A DNA stretch of 48,401 bases. Source: Fidelibacterota bacterium (lineage in GTDB: Bacteria; Fidelibacterota; UBA8477; JABMPR01). Shown here piece by piece: positions 44,179 through 48,401 of this stretch (position 1 is the stretch's first letter; every line of letters starts with the position of its first letter). The notes beneath the pieces are model-generated. The model was not told where the DNA came from, made no database searches, and saw only the letters and a list, made by a program, of their open reading frames with translations. Made by a program: the position numbers and the translations under genes. Location of the stretch: contig JABIFG010000345.1 of the NCBI GenBank assembly GCA_018650795.1, positions 1 to 48,401 on the forward strand, given 5' to 3'.

Positions 44179-45510
44179 CTATAAGTCTCTAATCACTTTA
44201 CGAATGGATTCACCTATATGGTCGATACCAGCTGCAGTAATGGTCAGAGCAGGAGCCAAACGAACCGTCGTTTTATGAGTTTCCTTGGCATAAATACCAT
44301 TTTCCAGCAATTTCAGAGAGACCTTGTGTCCATCCAGACCTGGTTTGTCAAACATTTCAAAGGCAGTTAACAACCCAGCGCCTCTACCCTCTTTGATTTT
44401 ATCTGGAAATTCTGCTCGAATACTTTCGAAGTGACCTAATAGTCTAGCCCCCATTAGTCGTGCATTATCAGCCAACTTTTCATCAACCATGGCTTTAATG
44501 GAGAATACTGCCGTTACTGAGGCTAATGGGAAACCACCAAAAGTTGAGCCTTCAGAACCAGGTGTCAAAACATCGATGATATCTCGGCGCCCTGCCACAA
44601 ATGAAACCGGCATAATTCCACCACCCGCAGCTTTACCACAGGCCATCAGGTCGGGCTTTACATTGTAGAGTTGATGGGCAAAATGAGCTCCTGTTCGGGC
44701 AAAACCTGTTTGCACTTCATCTACACAAAAGAGAATATTGTATTCCTTACAGAGATCAGCCACACGTGGCAGATAATCTGCTGAGGGTAGGATCACCCCA
44801 GCCTCACCTTGAATGGGCTCCACTATGTATGCAGCTATTCTATCACCCTTTTCTTTAAACAGTGCTTCCAGAGCATCGGAATCATTGAAGGGAACCACCT
44901 CTATACCAGGGAGGAAAGGTCCAAAGTCATCTTTTGCTGATGGGTCTGTTGAAGCAGACACAGCAAATAGTGAGCGACCATGAAAGTTCTCAGCTGCAAC
45001 GACTATGATGGCCTCATTGGCTGGAATACCCTTAACGCGATAACCCCAGCGTCGTGATAGTTTGGCCATGAGTTCGGGAGCCTCGACTCCAGCCACCTTT
45101 GGTACCACCTTGTCCATTTTGGTGATGGCTGTCACCGCCATAAGGAAGGCAGCCATATATTTGTGCCGGATTGAGCGTGGTACAGTTGGAATTTTTTCAT
45201 TTTGGAGGTGTGCAATGACTGCATCTACAATGGTTTTGTTGAGCTGCCCCTGATTCACAGCGGAATAACAGCATAAGCCATCCAGCAATTCCTCTTCGAT
45301 ATAGGACTTGATGCCTTCAGGATCTGGTTTGCGACATATTAAAGTTGAGCTATCCTGGACATGGCTGACGACAACATTTTCCAGGGGTGCATAATTCTGC
45401 CCACCTTTTTGCAATTCAATCGCTTCATGCTCGGCAGGACTGAGATCACCTATTCGCACATCATCTATGGTGAGATCGTCACCGTAGCCTGAAATTCTGA
45501 CATCACTCAT
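44179..45510 (-). CDS. Divergent ornithine-aminotransferase-like class III PLP enzyme
   Basis: A 443-aa class III (subgroup II) aminotransferase homologue. The C-terminal two thirds match ornithine aminotransferase closely: RRWGYRVKGIP, FHGRSLFAVSASTDPSA, YIVEPIQGEAGVILP, VDEVQTGFARTG with the PLP-ring aspartate at 264, and ACGKAAGGGIMPVSFVAG with the Schiff-base lysine at 293. The N-terminus differs: the phosphate-binding loop, normally like NTGVEAGE, reads KVAGVEAPE (138-146), and the WDVDG-type segment before YSAVNQG is replaced. Substrate and even activity are therefore uncertain. It lies 80 bp after the prepilin peptidase on the same strand and ends at a shared hairpin. Confidence 0.75.
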   Translation of the reverse strand: MSDVRISGYGDDLTIDDVRIGDLSPAEHEAIELQKGGQNYAPLENVVVSHVQDSSTLICRKPDPEGIKSYIEEELLDGLCCYSAVNQGQLNKTIVDAVIAHLQNEKIPTVPRSIRHKYMAAFLMAVTAITKMDKVVPKVAGVEAPELMAKLSRRWGYRVKGIPANEAIIVVAAENFHGRSLFAVSASTDPSAKDDFGPFLPGIEVVPFNDSDALEALFKEKGDRIAAYIVEPIQGEAGVILPSADYLPRVADLCKEYNILFCVDEVQTGFARTGAHFAHQLYNVKPDLMACGKAAGGGIMPVSFVAGRRDIIDVLTPGSEGSTFGGFPLASVTAVFSIKAMVDEKLADNARLMGARLLGHFESIRAEFPDKIKEGRGAGLLTAFEMFDKPGLDGHKVSLKLLENGIYAKETHKTTVRLAPALTITAAGIDHIGESIRKVIRDL

Positions 45511-45590
45511 CTATAATTCTCCTCACTATTGTATAAAATATTCAGGCCAGATGCTTCCTGTCCCTAAAAGTCTAACTCGTTCAAGATATT

Positions 45591-46370
45591 TTAAAATCTA
45601 AAGGTAAGCAAATGAGTTACAAACTGCGGGTCCACTACACGGCCAATTCCAAAGATCATGGTAGACAAGGCAACAAATGGGCCAAATGCGATCCTACGTT
45701 GTACCGAGAAGCCTTTTAGAAAACCACCTATAATCCAGGCCACAATTGCCAATAAGCTGGCTAATAAGAATACATAAGCCGATAGTATCCAACCCAACCA
45801 TAATGCCACAGCTAGACATAATTTCACGTCGCCCAGTGCCAGGGTTTTATCCCCACTTCCGAAGCGTTGAGGCAAGATAATTAATAGGGAAACAACTGCA
45901 GCCAGAGCTAGCCCCAGCAGAGCTTGATCTAAATTCACTGTTTCTGCGCTTATACCAAGTACCCCTATAGCAATGATATACACCACAAACTCATTGGGAA
46001 TGATCCATCTCTTCAAATCCATGTATGTCACGCCAATCAAGGCAAAGAATAGGACACTAATTTGAAGTGCCAGGATTGGTTTCATGACGCTGAATGCCCA
46101 TATGGTAAAGGCCAAGATGACAAACTCTAAAAATGAATAGAGTCGTGGAGCTGCGTGTCCACAGACTGAACATTTTCCAGAAAAGAAGAAAGCAGCTAGT
46201 ATGGGAATGCGTCGACCATAAGGTTGAGGAGCACCACAGGACTCACAGACCCGCTCCTTCGAGAAGATGGATGTCCCCTGAGATATTACAGCAAAAAGAT
46301 GTGAAAGTGAGTACGCGAGAACAACCCCAACCAAAACACCAAGTATGATAATTTCAGTGGATAGGATCAT
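45591..46370 (-). CDS. Type IV prepilin peptidase (PilD/GspO)
   Basis: A 259-aa membrane protease that cleaves leader peptides of type IV pilin-like proteins and N-methylates the new end. Zinc-type cysteine pairs Cys42/45 and Cys67/70 and the YSFLE segment belong to the N-terminal methylase part. Catalytic aspartates are Asp118 in TYMDLKRWIIPNE and Asp181 in ALGDVKL. The usual GxGD motif has Ala178 in place of the first glycine. About seven or eight membrane helices. It lies 18 bp after pilC in the pilus/secretion operon. Confidence 0.87.
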   Translation of the reverse strand: MILSTEIIILGVLVGVVLAYSLSHLFAVISQGTSIFSKERVCESCGAPQPYGRRIPILAAFFFSGKCSVCGHAAPRLYSFLEFVILAFTIWAFSVMKPILALQISVLFFALIGVTYMDLKRWIIPNEFVVYIIAIGVLGISAETVNLDQALLGLALAAVVSLLIILPQRFGSGDKTLALGDVKLCLAVALWLGWILSAYVFLLASLLAIVAWIIGGFLKGFSVQRRIAFGPFVALSTMIFGIGRVVDPQFVTHLLTFRF

Positions 46371-46388
46371 TCAATAACCCGTTAGACC

Positions 46389-47603
46389 TTACATACCTGA
46401 TTTCATTGCCATACCGATGTAGAATACTGGCAAATACGTTACAATGAGGATGACCAGGATGAGTCCCCCTACAAACATGATCATCAGAGGTTCGATAAGG
46501 GAGGTCATGCGGTTTACCATAGAATCAACCTGTTTCGAATAAAAATCCGATGCTTTATCAAGTAGGGTATCGATTTCACCAGTCTCTTCACCAGTTGATA
46601 AAAGTTGAAGCATGATCGAGGGAAATTTTTCAGTGATGCGGAAGGCAGCGGAAATATTGTAGCCATCACGAATATACTCTGTGGCTGTTCCTATGGCTTT
46701 GGCATAGACCTTATTGTCGACAACCTTTTGAATTAAACGCATTGAAGGTATAACCGGAACTCCCGCACCTAATAGAATGCCAAGTGTTTTTGTCATCTTG
46801 TTGTATATATTGTAGTTAATTAGCGTACCAAAAACGGGAAAGTTTAGTTTGAAGGTATCAACCAGATACCCCCCTTTCCGAGTAAGGCTAATCATCCAGA
46901 TGGCCAAATAGCCTACAAATAGGAAGAACAGGACTTGACCATAACTCTCTACTACTGCATCCGAAAGACCAACCAACATCCGCGTTGCAAAAGGTAATTC
47001 TGCACCCAGGGACTTATATACTTCGTTAAATTTTGGAACAATATAAATTAGCATTCCAGCCAACACGACAATCATGAATCCCAGTACCATAAAGGGATAG
47101 TAAAGCGCTGACTTCACTTTCTGTGCCGTATCATGAACGGCTTCAATGTAGGTGGCCAGCTGATCAAGAATAGTCTGTAGGCTTCCACTAACTTCTCCAG
47201 CCTTTACAAGCGCAACGAACAGATTGTCAAAAGTGGCAGGATGTTTTTCCATGGAATCACTAAGACTCAGACCACGACGAATATCGTCTGATACATTATT
47301 AAGTGTCTTTTTAAACCCGGGATGACGCTCCTCTTCAGCAAGATTCGTGACGGCCTTTTCCAAGGTTAATCCTGCCGCAAACATTGTGGCGAGCTGACGA
47401 GTAAAAAAGACCAGATTTTTTAATGGGATCCGGGTTTTCAGCTTTTGCAGGGATAAATTAAGCTCTTCAATGAACTCATCTCCCCATTGAATGTCAGCTT
47501 TCTTCTTCTTTTTACCACCAGCAGCAATTTTATTAAATGCTTCTTCTGCAGTTGGCTCAGCCTCTTTTAGCTGTTCAGCTAATTTTGCATCGATTTCAGC
47601 CAC
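46389..47603 (-). CDS. pilC: Type II secretion/type IV pilus platform protein (GspF/PilC)
   Basis: A 404-aa inner-membrane platform protein on which the assembly ATPase acts. Two GspF domains are visible. The first has FFTRQLATMFAAGLTLEKAV and LVKAGEVSGSLQTILDQLA. The second has ILLGAGVPVIPSMRLIQKV and LLSTGEETGEIDTLLDKAS, followed by the C-terminal membrane helix LIEPLMIMFVGGLILVIL. Three main membrane helices. The GTG start follows the ATPase gene's TAA with no gap, so the two are co-translated. Pilus and type II secretion versions cannot be told apart from this gene alone. Confidence 0.92.
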   Translation of the reverse strand: MAEIDAKLAEQLKEAEPTAEEAFNKIAAGGKKKKKADIQWGDEFIEELNLSLQKLKTRIPLKNLVFFTRQLATMFAAGLTLEKAVTNLAEEERHPGFKKTLNNVSDDIRRGLSLSDSMEKHPATFDNLFVALVKAGEVSGSLQTILDQLATYIEAVHDTAQKVKSALYYPFMVLGFMIVVLAGMLIYIVPKFNEVYKSLGAELPFATRMLVGLSDAVVESYGQVLFFLFVGYLAIWMISLTRKGGYLVDTFKLNFPVFGTLINYNIYNKMTKTLGILLGAGVPVIPSMRLIQKVVDNKVYAKAIGTATEYIRDGYNISAAFRITEKFPSIMLQLLSTGEETGEIDTLLDKASDFYSKQVDSMVNRMTSLIEPLMIMFVGGLILVILIVTYLPVFYIGMAMKSGM

Positions 47604-48401
47604 TTAAAAATCCTCTACTGTTGAACGTAATACTTCTTCGAAAGTGGTGATGCCATCTTTGAGTTTCTGGATACCAGCTTCTCGGAGGGATACCATCCCC
47701 TGTTCGATGGCTTTCTCACGAATAACTTCCTGATTGGCATTTTCAAAAACTAGTTTTCTGATTGCCTGACGCATTTCAAGCATCTCAAAGATACCCGAAC
47801 GTCCCCGGTAACCGGTCTGGCGACATTTAACACAACCCTTGCCATGATAGTATTTGTGTGAATCAGCTTTCAGACCAAGGCGAGATAAATCTTCCTTGGT
47901 GGGTGTGTATTCTTCTTTACAATTTGAACAAATCGTACGCACCAGACGTTGAGCCATCACCAGGTTCAAACTTGAACCGACCAAAAATGGTGGCACGCCG
48001 ATGTCAATGAGACGCGTAATGGTTGATGGTGCATCATTGGCGTGAACCGTACTAAACACCAGGTGACCTGTCAACGCAAATTTGATAGCGATATCAGCCG
48101 TTTCTTCATCTCGAATTTCACCAATGAGCAGGATATCAGGATCCTGACGCAGAATCGATCTCAAGGATGCACTGAATGTGAGACCAATTTTATCCCGCAT
48201 CTGCACCTGACTAATACCATCCATCTGATATTCCACAGGATCTTCAACCGTGGTAATGTTGGTTCCTTCACTCTTGATTTCCTTTAGCGAAGCGTACAAT
48301 GTGGTTGATTTACCAGACCCAGTGGGACCTGAGATAACAACCATACCATAGGGTTGACGAATCCAGCGACCAAACATATTGAGTTCTCTTGCGTGAAAAC
48401 C
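47604..48401 (-). CDS. pilB: Type IV pilus/type II secretion assembly ATPase (PilB/GspE), 5' end beyond window
   Basis: The C-terminal 265 or so residues of a hexameric secretion ATPase; the reading frame stays open through the window's right edge, so the N-terminal domains are missing from view, not from the gene. Visible motifs: Walker [16 protein letters not shown], Asp box [17 protein letters not shown], Walker [21 protein letters not shown], His box [20 protein letters not shown], and the four-cysteine zinc region (CSNC and CVKC). It powers pilus or pseudopilus extension with the PilC/GspF gene directly downstream. Confidence 0.92.
   Translation of the reverse strand, partial: GFHARELNMFGRWIRQPYGMVVISGPTGSGKSTTLYASLKEIKSEGTNITTVEDPVEYQMDGISQVQMRDKIGLTFSASLRSILRQDPDILLIGEIRDEETADIAIKFALTGHLVFSTVHANDAPSTITRLIDIGVPPFLVGSSLNLVMAQRLVRTICSNCKEEYTPTKEDLSRLGLKADSHKYYHGKGCVKCRQTGYRGRSGIFEMLEMRQAIRKLVFENANQEVIREKAIEQGMVSLREAGIQKLKDGITTFEEVLRSTVEDF

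Overview
The window looks like a chromosomal segment from a Gram-negative bacterium of the FCB (Fibrobacteres-Chlorobi-Bacteroidetes) superphylum. A Marinimicrobia-like lineage is my best guess, but the phylum is not proven here. The main clues are a type IX secretion sortase (PorU, gingipain-type C25 peptidase with a FlgD-like C-terminal domain), many signal peptides and lipoboxes, beta-barrel outer-membrane proteins, a complete dcw cell-wall/division cluster whose MurE carries the DNPR motif of meso-DAP ligases, and type IV pilus/type II secretion genes. Genes are tightly packed, with many 1-17 bp overlaps and frequent GTG/TTG starts. No tRNA, rRNA, CRISPR array, transposase or phage gene was seen.

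Left part (1-13.0 kb): a minus-strand pair (DUF72 protein, ferredoxin-NADP reductase) diverges from a coupled plus-strand pair (a 997-aa lipoprotein with tandem repeats and a 666-aa outer-membrane barrel). These converge on a bidirectional terminator with a long minus-strand run. Read 5' to 3', that run is a YhaM-like exoribonuclease, an ECF-transporter S component, an outer-membrane barrel, an ECF sigma factor, a putative anti-sigma protein, a Spy/CpxP-like protein and a lipoprotein. The last four look like an envelope-stress regulon core.

Middle (13.0-26.7 kb): a 521-bp gene-free stretch carries decayed repeats, one of them matching the left edge of the window in inverted orientation. It is followed by mobA and a YyaL/SSP411-type thioredoxin-domain protein on the minus strand. 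The plus strand then carries a PpiD/SurA-like chaperone, a CxxCH haem-binding protein, one MotA, two different MotB proteins, PorU, Maf and RodZ. The one-MotA/two-MotB cassette beside the T9SS sortase, with no flagellar gene in the window, is the most intriguing arrangement here.

Right part (26.7-42.9 kb): mraZ-rsmH-ftsL-ftsI-murE-murF-mraY-murD-ftsW-murG-murC-ftsQ-ftsA-ftsZ is colinear, without murB or ddl. TGGG boxes upstream of mraZ look like MraZ operators, and a series of hairpins follows ftsZ.

Right end (43.1-48.4 kb): a DUF2269 membrane protein and a RibD/DHFR-fold reductase converge on a minus-strand run of pilB/gspE (cut by the window edge), pilC/gspF, a prepilin peptidase and a divergent ornithine-aminotransferase-like enzyme. 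All family names come from reading motifs by eye; no database search was run.
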